Assembly: GCA_963704815.1 (NCBI GenBank) | Contig: CAVPHU010000012.1 | Span: forward strand, 62,001-126,000 | Origin: DATKWD01 sp963704815 | GTDB taxonomy: Bacteria; Actinomycetota; Acidimicrobiia; Acidimicrobiales; Salinilacustritrichaceae | Reading direction: 5' to 3' | Length of the DNA stretch: 64,000 bases | In this document: positions 54,439-61,856 of the stretch, piece by piece | How positions within the stretch are numbered: position 1 is the first letter of the stretch | Layout of the letters: each line of letters begins with the position of its first letter | Notes under the pieces: model-generated | What the model was told of the DNA's origin: nothing | The model's input: the letters and a program-made list of their open reading frames with translations, nothing else | Database searches by the model: none | Translations under genes and position numbers: made by a program

Positions 54439-54452
54439 CAAACGATCGTTTG
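54439..54452. promoter_or_regulatory. perfect palindrome CAAACGATCGTTTG, TetR-type operator
   Basis: Fourteen-base perfect inverted repeat 17 bases upstream of the P450 ATG and in front of an operon that encodes its own TetR regulator. Position and symmetry match an autorepressor operator overlapping the promoter. Confidence 0.7.
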
Positions 54453-54477
54453 GGCGCAAGCACCGCCAAGAAACCCC

Positions 54478-54526
54478 ATTCCTTGCTGCTGTATGACCAC
54501 CCCATGGTCGTGGGGCAGCAAGGAAT
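54478..54526. terminator. nested hairpin at the end of the amidohydrolase gene
   Basis: Outer stem ATTCCTTGCTGC / GCAGCAAGGAAT (12 bases, perfect) with a 25-base loop that itself contains GACCA/TGGTC. It starts 12 bases past the amidohydrolase stop in the minus-strand direction and lies between that gene and the P450 promoter, so it probably insulates the two. Confidence 0.6.
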
Positions 54527-54537
54527 CGACGTGGGGG

Positions 54538-56277
54538 CTAGGTGGGCGTGGGTTGTGCGCCGCGGACGAGTCGCCCGGGCCGGGCGCCGGTGTCCACGCC
54601 GTCGCGGTAGGTGACGACGCCATGGCAGATGGTGGCGTCGTAGCCGACCGACCGCTGGAGCAGTCGTTTGCCACCGGCCGGCAGGTCGTGGTGCATCACC
54701 GGGTTCTCGACCTGGATGCGGTCGTGATCGATGACGTTGAGGTCGGCGCGGTAGCCGGGGGCCACCACACCTCGGTCGCCGAAGCCGAACAGCTCGGCGG
54801 TGGCCTGGGTCTGCTTGTGCACGATGAACTCGAGGGGGATCTGTGGCCCGCGGGTGCGATCGCGGGTCCAGTGCGCGAGGTTCGTGGTCGGTGTGCTGGC
54901 GTCGCAGATGATGCCCACGTGGGCGCCGCCGTCGCTGAGGCCGAGCACGGCCTGGTCGTTCAGCAGCATCTCGCGGTTGTGGTCGGAGTTGCCTCGGCTG
55001 TAGTTGAGGAACGGGACCATCAACATGGCCCGTCCGTCGTCTTCGAGCAGGGCGTCGTAGACGGCTTCGAGCGGCGTGACCCCCGCAACTTCGGCCACGG
55101 CGACGATCGTCTTGTCGGGCCCGGGCTCGTAGTCGGGCGGCGTTCCGATGACATAGGTCATCGAATAGGCGTCGTCGAGGCGCTTGCGGGTCTCCTCGTC
55201 GAGGGCGCCGTCGACGATGGACGCTCTGACCGCGGGATCGGAAAGGCGCTCGATGAGCTCCTCGAAGTCGAGCCCCTCGGCCTTCAGCTCGGTGTAGGCC
55301 GGCACGGCGTCGAGGATGTTGTAGGTGGTCTGGTGGCCCGACAGCAGCCCGAACGGGCGGCCCGGCACCTGCGGGAACACCTGGGCGCCTTCGGCCGCGG
55401 CCTGCGAGCACAGGTCGAGCAGCTTCTGCCAGAGATCGGGTGCCTCGTTGACCTGGAGAAGGGCGAAGGTCACCGGCCGCCCGGTCTCGGCCGACAGCCG
55501 GACCATCCAGTCGACCTCCTTCTCGGGCGACACGACGTCTTCGCCGGCCGAACCGGCCGGGGCGAGTTCGATGAGTCCCTGTCCGAGGTCGCCGAGGGCT
55601 CGGCCGATGCCGAACAGCTCGTCCTCGGCGGCGAAGGTGCCGGGAACCGGCTCGCCGTCGACCGCAACGTGCACGATCGTGCGGCTCGTCGAGAACCCGA
55701 GCGCACCGGCGACGACGGCGTCGCGGACGATGTCGGCCATCTCGGCGATGTCGTCTGGGGTGGCCGGTTCGTTCTTGGCGCCTCGCTCGCCCATCACATA
55801 GGCCCGCACCGCGCCGTGGGGAACCTGGGTTCCGACGTCGACGGTCCACTCGCACTGCTCCAGCGCGTCGAGGTACTCGGGGAAGGTCTCCCAGTTCCAG
55901 GTGATGCCCTCGGAGAGTGCGGTGCCCGGGATGTCCTCGACGCCTTCCATCAACCCGATCAGCCACTCCTCCCGGCCGGGTCGGACCGGCGCGAACCCCA
56001 CCCCGCAGTTGCCCATGACCAACGTGGTGACGCCGTGCCACGCCGACGGCGCCAGCTCGGAGTCCCAGGTGGCCTGGCCGTCGTAGTGCGTGTGGATGTC
56101 GACGAAGCCTGGGGTGACCAGGCGATCGGTGGCGTCGATCTCCTCGGTCGCCTCGACGCCGGTCAGGTCGCCGACCGAGGTGATGACCCCGGCGTCCACA
56201 GCCACGTCGGCCTTGCGGGCCGGCGAGCCGGTGCCATCGACCACCGTCCCACCTCGGATGATCAGATCGTGGGCCAT
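54538..56277 (-). CDS. N-acyl-D-amino-acid deacylase / D-aminoacylase-type amidohydrolase
   Basis: 579 residues from ATG 56277, with an AGGAGGAG ribosome binding site. Amidohydrolase features: GFVDIHTHYDGQATWDSELAPSAWHGVTTLVMGNCGVGFAPVRPG (metal HxH and the D-aminoacylase GNCG Cys ligand), the LSDGGAHVG Asp/His near residue 460, and the final GYRADLNVIDHDRI. No signal peptide. Members hydrolyse N-acyl D-amino acids; related actinobacterial proteins are of unknown substrate. It follows the DUF4352-like gene by 17 bases on the same strand. Confidence 0.85.
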   Translation of the reverse strand: MAHDLIIRGGTVVDGTGSPARKADVAVDAGVITSVGDLTGVEATEEIDATDRLVTPGFVDIHTHYDGQATWDSELAPSAWHGVTTLVMGNCGVGFAPVRPGREEWLIGLMEGVEDIPGTALSEGITWNWETFPEYLDALEQCEWTVDVGTQVPHGAVRAYVMGERGAKNEPATPDDIAEMADIVRDAVVAGALGFSTSRTIVHVAVDGEPVPGTFAAEDELFGIGRALGDLGQGLIELAPAGSAGEDVVSPEKEVDWMVRLSAETGRPVTFALLQVNEAPDLWQKLLDLCSQAAAEGAQVFPQVPGRPFGLLSGHQTTYNILDAVPAYTELKAEGLDFEELIERLSDPAVRASIVDGALDEETRKRLDDAYSMTYVIGTPPDYEPGPDKTIVAVAEVAGVTPLEAVYDALLEDDGRAMLMVPFLNYSRGNSDHNREMLLNDQAVLGLSDGGAHVGIICDASTPTTNLAHWTRDRTRGPQIPLEFIVHKQTQATAELFGFGDRGVVAPGYRADLNVIDHDRIQVENPVMHHDLPAGGKRLLQRSVGYDATICHGVVTYRDGVDTGARPGRLVRGAQPTPT

Positions 56278-56294
56278 GGGAACTCCTCCTGGAG

Positions 56295-57059
56295 TCAGTT
56301 CTCTTCGAGTGCGAAATAGGTCGTGGTGTCGGCGACGCCATCGGTGGTGAGCAGCAAGCCGCTCGTGGCGTCGACCGGAACCTCGAAGCACAGGTTGCCA
56401 CGAACTGGCTCGTCCTTGCGGAGTCGGCCGTTCTCGTAGAAGTCGTCGGGCACGTTGGGCCCGCACTCTCGGAACTGGTCGGGAATGGCGGTGCCGTCGG
56501 GCGTGGCCAACCCGGGCAGGAAGTCGTTGGCGGTCACGAACAGGTCATCGACCGCGGTCAACTCGATCTCGATCAGCACGTAGGCCGACCCGTCACCGGG
56601 GGTCGGGTTCTGGCTGCTCTCGGCGAGCACGGTGTCGGCGGCGTCGAAGTCGACCGACAGGATCTCGAGCTGCCAGATTCCGAGGATCCACGGCTGGCCT
56701 CGCGGAATCGGATTCTCGAGCGTGCCGAGCGGTTCGAGGGATGCCGGCCCCTCGCCTCCGGTGGAGGGCGAGGTGGGCGGCGCGGTGGTGACCGTCGGCG
56801 CCGTGTCGCTGGTGGTGTCGGCCGGAGCCGACGCCTCGTCGCTCTCGGCCCCTTTACCGAGCTGGAAGCCGAAGATGAGTCCGATCACGAGGGCCACGAT
56901 GCCGACGAACACGGTCACACCGTGGCGGCCGGGCTGGACCACGACCGTCTTCGACCCGGTCGGGCCGGTGCCGAGGGGGGTCGAGCCCTGTGGAGGCTGG
57001 TCGGGCCACTGGAACCCGCGGGGTGGCGGCCCCGGAGGTATGGGCGTCTTGGTCGCCAT
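56295..57059 (-). CDS. single-span membrane protein with DUF4352-like external domain
   Basis: 254 residues from ATG 57059. A Pro-rich cytoplasmic start (PIPPGPPPRGFQWPDQPPQG), one membrane helix (GVTVFVGIVALVIGLIFGFQLG), a Thr/Pro linker, then an Ig-like beta domain (WQLEILSVDFDAADTVLAES, AYVLIEIELTAVDDL, NLCFEVPVDATSGLLL) of the DUF4352 type, which often has ligand-sensing or binding roles outside the cell. The two Cys near the end could form a disulfide. It lies upstream of the amidohydrolase in the same operon. Confidence 0.7.
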   Translation of the reverse strand: MATKTPIPPGPPPRGFQWPDQPPQGSTPLGTGPTGSKTVVVQPGRHGVTVFVGIVALVIGLIFGFQLGKGAESDEASAPADTTSDTAPTVTTAPPTSPSTGGEGPASLEPLGTLENPIPRGQPWILGIWQLEILSVDFDAADTVLAESSQNPTPGDGSAYVLIEIELTAVDDLFVTANDFLPGLATPDGTAIPDQFRECGPNVPDDFYENGRLRKDEPVRGNLCFEVPVDATSGLLLTTDGVADTTTYFALEEN

Positions 57060-57150
57060 CGCCACGAAGCTACCGGGCGGACGTCCCAACCGAACCGCGG
57101 CAGCGTGTTGTCGGGATCACCCGCGGCCCCCGCTACAGTGCGCCGTTCCA

Positions 57151-57222
57151 GGCGGCGTGGCCGAGTGGCTTAGGCAGGGGCCTGCAAAGCCCCGTACGGC
57201 GGTTCGATTCCGCCCGCCGCCT
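57151..57222 (+). tRNA. tRNA-Cys (anticodon GCA), CCA not encoded
   Basis: Cloverleaf: acceptor GGCGGCG/CGCCGCC, anticodon stem GGGGC-CTGCAAA-GCCCC with anticodon GCA, T arm GGCGG-TTCGATT-CCGCC, discriminator T at 57222. An integrase remnant follows, so its 3' end may have served as an attachment site. Confidence 0.97.
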
Positions 57223-57333
57223 CAACTTGACAGACATGGTATAGGTGCTGGTCAGACGCTGTTTTCGTCGGACCTGAGCAGTGTCCGTGAGTGACCCAGG
57301 TTGACCCCGAAAAGCCGGGAATACGCGTTGGTG

Positions 57334-57354
57334 TGTTCCCAAGATGTTCCCAAG
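57334..57354. repeat. direct repeat TGTTCCCAAG x2 upstream of the integrase remnant
   Basis: Two 10-base copies (57334-57343 and 57345-57354) spaced by one base, lying between tRNA-Cys and the integrase start. Such short tandem sites can be arm-type integrase binding sites; this is inference from position. Confidence 0.45.
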
Positions 57355-57365
57355 GGGCCAATCCG

Positions 57366-57538
57366 ATGGCATCGATCGAACGCCGATCCGGCCGATATCG
57401 CGTCAAGTACCGCGACCCGACCGGCCGACAACGCAGCCGCACCTTCACCCGCCGAGGCGACGCCGACCGCTTCGCCCTCGAGATGGACGCCGACCTCGCC
57501 CGAGGGCAGTGGCTCGACCCCGCCGGCGCACAGGAGCC
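57366..57538 (+). pseudogene. tyrosine recombinase (integrase), N-terminal remnant
   Basis: From ATG 57366 the frame encodes the N-terminal arm-binding part of a phage-type integrase: MASIERRSGRYRVKYRDPTG, QRSRTFTRRGDADRFALEMDADLARGQWLDP. Sequence stops matching after QWLDP, about 50 codons in; the SAM-like and catalytic domains (R, H, R, Y) are missing. Immediately after, an unrelated LD-carboxypeptidase fragment begins. Its place 144 bases after tRNA-Cys is typical for an element integrated in that tRNA gene. It is a broken relic of a mobile element. Confidence 0.75.
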
Positions 57539-58175
57539 GACCCGAAGCCCGTGCTCGGGTTCAGCGACATCACCTACCTGAACGCTCGCGCTCTGGCAAC
57601 GCTGCCGGCTCGCGTCGATTCACGGATGCCTGGCCGGCGAGCGGGCGCAGGCGTCGGTCCGCCAGTTGCTCATGTCCGTACCACCGCTGACCGTGGAGAG
57701 CGACCCCGACGCCTACTCGGCGGCGATCCACGTGCCGGGAAAGGCGACCGGGCCACTCATCGGCGGCAACCTGCGCTCGATGACCGGCAGCGTCGGCGTG
57801 AGCCTGCCGAGTCTCGAGGGGGCGATCGTCGTTCTGGAGGACTTCAGGCGAGTTGGGCTCGGGGAGGTCGACCGCGAACTCACCCAGCTCGTCGGTTCCG
57901 GCTCGCTCGACGGTGTTGCGGGATTTGCGCTCGGCCTGATCACCGGGTTCGAGGACCTCGAGGATCGTGGGTGGACCCTGCTCGACGTGCTGCACGATCA
58001 CCTCGACGACTTCGGGGTGCTGGTGCTCGGGGGCGTACCGGCCGGGCACGGGGGAGTCGGATCCGACGGTGGTCCTGATCAGGTGGCGCAGAGCACCGGA
58101 CCCCTGGCGACCCTGGACGCCGACGCTCGCATCCTGACGATGAGTCCTTGCGTCCGCGAGACGACCGGCCGATGA
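57539..58175 (+). pseudogene. LD-carboxypeptidase (peptidase S66), C-terminal remnant
   Basis: The fragment begins DPKPVLGFSDITYLN, and after one frame change near 57580 continues LALWQRCRLASIHG, then GPLIGGNLRSMTGSVGVSLPSLEGAIVVLEDFRRVGLGEVDRELTQLV and a C-terminal GHGGVGSDGG. These match the middle and end of the S66 family (MccF/LD-carboxypeptidase), including the late His of the triad. The first third with the nucleophile Ser is absent, replaced by the integrase N-terminus. It cannot be active. A deletion joining an element's integrase to a neighbouring S66 gene explains it, as would an assembly chimera. Confidence 0.75.
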
Positions 58176-58205
58176 TGGTCGGGTCGTCGATCGCGGGGAG
58201 CGTTG

Positions 58206-58628
58206 GTGAACTACCGCCTGTGGACCCGGATCGCGCTCGGCTACCTCACCGCCATGGCCCTGCAGATCGGGGTGTGGGCGCTGCTGGCTCCCCGATCGTT
58301 CTACGACGACTATCCCGGTCTGGGCCGGGCCTGGGTCTCGGTGGATGGGCCGTTCAACGAGCACCTCATTCGCGACGTCGGCGCCCTCAACCTGGCGCTG
58401 GCCGCGATGCTCCTTGCTGCAGCCATCACGCTTTCACGCGCCCTCGTGGTCGCTGTTGCGGTTGCATCGCTCACCTGGGGCGTTCCCCATTTCCTCTACC
58501 ACCTGGTCAACCAAGACGGGCTCGACGGCGCCGACCTGGCGGCGAGTCTCGGCGGACTCGCGGTTGCCGTGCTGCTTCCCGTGGCGCTCATCGCCGTCTC
58601 GCCCCGGTTGGAGCCGCATCCCACCTGA
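58206..58628 (+). CDS. DUF4345-like membrane protein
   Basis: 140 residues from GTG 58206, chosen because a GGGGAG site lies 5 bases upstream; a TTG one codon earlier is possible. Four membrane helices with the motif LLAPRSFYDDYPGLGRAWVSVDGPFNEHLIRDVGALNLALA, which is the DUF4345 signature (DoxX-like). A His pair occurs in PHFLYHLVNQ. Function unknown; possibly a quinone- or redox-linked membrane protein. It is intact although flanked by remnants. Confidence 0.7.
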   Translation: MNYRLWTRIALGYLTAMALQIGVWALLAPRSFYDDYPGLGRAWVSVDGPFNEHLIRDVGALNLALAAMLLAAAITLSRALVVAVAVASLTWGVPHFLYHLVNQDGLDGADLAASLGGLAVAVLLPVALIAVSPRLEPHPT

Positions 58629-58664
58629 CGGGTCGCCATCCGCGTCAACTGGAGCGCGATGAGC

Positions 58665-58679
58665 GAAATGGCCCATTTC
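58665..58679. promoter_or_regulatory. perfect palindrome GAAATGG-C-CCATTTC
   Basis: Seven-base arms with a single central base, 70 bases before the cupredoxin lipoprotein start. A second, smaller inverted repeat GTGTC-GAA-GACAC is at 58721-58733. Either could be an operator for the lipoprotein gene, or the first could end the upstream transcript. Confidence 0.4.
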
Positions 58680-58749
58680 CCTCGATGAGGTCGCTCTGAG
58701 TGGCGATATCGGTACTCTAAGTGTCGAAGACACCTGGCTTGGAGTGGGC

Positions 58750-59943
58750 GTGAACCATCGCATTCTCATCGGCATCGCCGCGTTCGCCATCCTGGCCACC
58801 GCATGCGGTGAGACCGACGAGGTCGAGCTGGCCCAGGCCGAGGCTCGGAGCGAGGTCGTCGACATCGACGACGCTCCCACCGATGCCTCGCTCCCGTCGG
58901 TCACTCCGCCCGAACCCACCGGGGCGCTCGGATTCGACCGCTACGTCTGGATGCGGGGCGATGACGGCGAGGTCGTGCCGGTGCTGGTCGAGGGCCCGCG
59001 GGAAGGTGGTCGTCGATGCCAGACCCCCGAGGACACGTGCTCCTACCTCGAGCTCAAGGTATTGCAGGAGAGCGGGAACGAGATCCCCGATCACCTCGGC
59101 CTGACTGCCGCCGAGCTGGACACGCTGGTGGGCGAGCTCGACCAGACCGCGGCGGCAGTGGCCGAGCTCAGCGACATCGACGATGCCTGCGCCGCGGGGT
59201 ACACGCCGGTGTCCGCGGTCAACCCCAACATGGGGATCCACATGACCAATGCTGCGCTCATCGGCGACGGCTTCGATCCGAGCAAACCCGAGATGCTGCT
59301 GTTCTCGTCCGAGGCTGCGTTCGGCCTCGGCCGGACCGAGCTGGGCGGGTGCGAGGACGGTCGATGGGGCGGGGTTCCGGGTCTCCAAGCCGTGGGTGCG
59401 GCGTTCTTCGTCGACATCTCCGACGACCACCCTGAGGGGTTCACCGGCGACTTCGACAACTGGCACGTGCACTTCAACTCGTGCGCCGGCGCCGAACTCG
59501 ACAACCTCGGGAGCAAGGCGCTGTGTGAGCAGCGCGACGGCGTGTTCTTCGACGTGCAGCCCTTCTGGATGATGCACGCCTACGTGGCGCCGGGGTTCGA
59601 CAGCCAGACCGGCGTGTTCGCCATGTGGAACGACAGCATCTGGCCGACCGGCATCGAGGTGGATGAAGCCGAGCAGGCAACGCCCGCCGAGAAGATCTCG
59701 ACCATCGACGGGTTCGTGTTCGAGTCGATCACCGTCGCCGCCGGCGAGACCGTCGCGTTCGCCAACGCCGACCAGGTGCCGCACACGGTCTCGGCCGGCA
59801 GCCCGGGCGAGCTCGATCCCGCGTTCAACAGTGGGATGCTGCCCACTGACGGCACCTTTGCCATCACCCTCGAACAGCCGGGCGACTACTCCTTCTTCTG
59901 CGAGCTGCACCCGGCGATGCAGGCCAGCATCCTCGTCCGGTAG
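58750..59943 (+). CDS. lipoprotein with C-terminal cupredoxin (type I copper) domain
   Basis: 397 residues from GTG 58750, with GGAG 6 bases upstream. The lipobox is ILATAC (Cys 20). Residues 150-300 share the pattern of the 39809 lipoprotein: NMGIHMTN, PEMLLFSS, PEGFTGDFDNWHVHFNSC and PFWMMHAYVAP. The last 90 residues are a plastocyanin-like domain with copper ligands His (VPHTVSAG), Cys, His and Met in FFCELHPAM. The protein should sit on the outer face of the membrane and carry or store copper or pass electrons. The fusion links the unknown core family to copper. Confidence 0.8.
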   Translation: MNHRILIGIAAFAILATACGETDEVELAQAEARSEVVDIDDAPTDASLPSVTPPEPTGALGFDRYVWMRGDDGEVVPVLVEGPREGGRRCQTPEDTCSYLELKVLQESGNEIPDHLGLTAAELDTLVGELDQTAAAVAELSDIDDACAAGYTPVSAVNPNMGIHMTNAALIGDGFDPSKPEMLLFSSEAAFGLGRTELGGCEDGRWGGVPGLQAVGAAFFVDISDDHPEGFTGDFDNWHVHFNSCAGAELDNLGSKALCEQRDGVFFDVQPFWMMHAYVAPGFDSQTGVFAMWNDSIWPTGIEVDEAEQATPAEKISTIDGFVFESITVAAGETVAFANADQVPHTVSAGSPGELDPAFNSGMLPTDGTFAITLEQPGDYSFFCELHPAMQASILVR

Positions 59944-59974
59944 CCGACCGCTGCGGGCGTTGCCGGAACCCGAC

Positions 59975-60441
59975 GGACCGTTCCATGTGCGTCGCCAGGC
60001 TCGGCCGCGGGAGGGTGACCTTGTTCTGGATGTAGGAGACGAGCCGCTGGCGGGCCGGTTCGAGCTCGACGGCGGCGAGCAGGCCCAGCACCTCGACCTC
60101 CTCGTGCGACAGCCCTGCGTTCCGCGCGACCACGTCGAACTGCGAATCCGGTGCTGCGAGCCGCTCGCAGAACTGCTCGCGGAGGGCGGTGAGCACGGGG
60201 GTGAACTGCGGCCGCACACCCGCCTCCTGCGGGGTGGCGCCGCCCATCCCGTGCAACTCGGCCATCAGCCGGTCGAGTTCTCTTCGCCGACGCAGAGGCC
60301 GGCGAACTCCTGCGGCGGCGCTCCTCGTCCGAGCCGGGCGATCAGCGCCTCCTGCTGGATGAGGGCATCGGCGAACGCCGGCCAGGGTGGTCGTTCGTCG
60401 GGTGCGGGCGCGTCGGTGCTCGGTTTGCGTTTGGTCGCCAT
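59975..60441 (-). pseudogene. AAA+ ATPase, N-terminal remnant (one frameshift)
   Basis: ATG at 60441-60439 begins MATKRKPSTDAP, then RPPWPAFADALIQQEALIARL, FAGLCVGEE, and after a shift near 60279 LDRLMAELHGMGG, FTPVLTALREQFCERLA, VVARNAGLSHEEVEVLGLLAAVELEPARQRLVSYIQNKVTLPRPSLA. This matches the helical N-terminal region of large actinobacterial AAA+ ATPases that precede a winged-helix and AAA module. Everything after PSLATHMER, including Walker A and B, is missing; the sequence then runs into the 3' end of the cupredoxin gene in reverse (the open frame stops at 59864). It is a truncated relic. Confidence 0.6.
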
Positions 60442-60561
60442 GGCCGTCTTTCAGACCCCGGCCGGTGGCACGGGCCGCGTGGGGCGAATGTGTCCACCGG
60501 CGTGTGTATAGCGCCGGGAGGGCTGCGGCGAGTCGGGGATCGACGTCTATCGTCGTCGCCC

Positions 60562-61728
60562 ATGGACTTCGAGCTTCCCGGCGACGACGACCCGCGCCGG
60601 CTGGCGGTGCGCGAGTGGATCGCCGAGAATCCGTTGCCCACAGGGCGCGAGCTGGCCGAGGCCGGCTATGTCGCTCCGCACTGGCCGGCTCCGTGGGGCC
60701 TCGACGCCGACCCGATCCATCAGATCCTCATCGACGAGGAGTTGAAGGCGGCCAAGGTGGCGCGACCGTCGAACATCATCGGCATCGGATGGGCCGGGCC
60801 GACGTTGCTGCACGCCGGGACCGAAGCGCAGAAGGAGCGGTATCTGTTCCCGATGCTGGCGGCCGAAGAGATCTGGTGTCAGTTGTTCTCCGAGCCCGGT
60901 GCCGGGTCCGACCTGGCCGGGTTGTCGACCCGGGCGGTGCGCGACGGTGACGAGTGGGTCGTCAACGGCCAGAAGGTGTGGACGTCGATGGCCCACGAGT
61001 CGCAGTTCGGGATCCTCATCGCCCGGACCGACCCCGACGCGCCAAAGCACGAGGGCATCAGCTACTTCATCTGCCCGATGGACGCCGACGGGATCGAAAT
61101 CCGGCCGCTCATCGAGATGACCGGCAACCACATGTTCAACGAGGTCTTCTTCGACGACGTTCGCATTCCGGCCGAGAATCTGGTGGGCGACGTCAATCGT
61201 GGCTGGGGCCTGGCCAAGGTCACGCTCGGCAACGAACGGGTGTCGTTGTCCGGCGGTGGCGCGTTGTGGGGCAACGGCCCCAGCGCTTACGACCTCTTCG
61301 ACACCATCAAGGGGGCCGGTGGGGTGGCCGACAAGCGCACCCGTCAACGGGTGGCGCAGCTCTACATCGAGGCCGAGATCCTCCGGCTCATCCGACTCCG
61401 CACGGTCACGGCGGCCATCAAGGGCGAGCCGCCGGGTCCCGAGGCGTCGATCCGCAAGCTGTTGGCCGACGAGCACGGCCAGCGCATCATGGGCCTGGCG
61501 AAAGACCTTGCCGGTGCGTCGGGGATGCTCACCGTCGGCGGACCCGAGAACGATCTCGAGTGGATCTGGCACATGGGTTTCACGTTCGCACCGGCCCTCA
61601 CCGTCGGCGGCGGTGCCACCGAGGTCCAGAAGAACATCGTGTCCGAGCGGGTCCTCGGCTTGCCGCACGACGTCGACGTCGAGCAGGGCAAGACCTGGAG
61701 CGAAGCCCGCACCTCCACCCGCCCCTGA
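60562..61728 (+). CDS. acyl-CoA dehydrogenase
   Basis: 388 residues from ATG 60562. WCQLFSEPGAGSDLAGLSTRAVRDGDEWVVNGQKVWTSMAHE is the FAD/substrate segment; FNEVFFDDVRIPAENLVGDVNRGW and TVGGGATEVQKNIVSERVLGLP close the fold, with GGGATEV where classical enzymes have EGT. The N-terminal domain is short, and the early segment HWPAPWGLDADPIHQILIDEEL resembles the actinobacterial FadE-type used for cholesterol or branched acids, some of which act as heteromers. The frame is intact, unlike the two other acyl-CoA dehydrogenase genes. It is convergent with the phosphodiesterase gene. Confidence 0.85.
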   Translation: MDFELPGDDDPRRLAVREWIAENPLPTGRELAEAGYVAPHWPAPWGLDADPIHQILIDEELKAAKVARPSNIIGIGWAGPTLLHAGTEAQKERYLFPMLAAEEIWCQLFSEPGAGSDLAGLSTRAVRDGDEWVVNGQKVWTSMAHESQFGILIARTDPDAPKHEGISYFICPMDADGIEIRPLIEMTGNHMFNEVFFDDVRIPAENLVGDVNRGWGLAKVTLGNERVSLSGGGALWGNGPSAYDLFDTIKGAGGVADKRTRQRVAQLYIEAEILRLIRLRTVTAAIKGEPPGPEASIRKLLADEHGQRIMGLAKDLAGASGMLTVGGPENDLEWIWHMGFTFAPALTVGGGATEVQKNIVSERVLGLPHDVDVEQGKTWSEARTSTRP

Positions 61729-61731
61729 CCC

Positions 61732-61843
61732 GTTCTGGTGCACGTATCTCGCGCGTGGCAACAACATGGGTGCACCAGAACGAGGGGCCCTGTGTTCTGG
61801 TGCACCCATGTTGCACACGAGGACAACATCGGTGCACCAGAAC
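61732..61843. repeat. four copies of GTTCTGGTGCAC in alternating orientation
   Basis: Copies: forward 61732-61743, inverted 61770-61781, forward 61794-61805, inverted 61832-61843. The middle pair extends to a perfect 20-base stem (CAACATGGGTGCACCAGAAC and its complement) around a GAGGGGCCCTGT loop, and the last pair forms a second long stem with one mismatch. The array fills the 128-base gap between convergent genes. It could act as a two-way terminator or be a small repeated palindromic element. Confidence 0.85.
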
Positions 61844-61856
61844 AGGAGCGGTGGGG

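Noticed and set aside
57134..57448. Minus-strand ORFs across tRNA-Cys
   Set aside because: They overlap the tRNA and the integrase start and have no family features.
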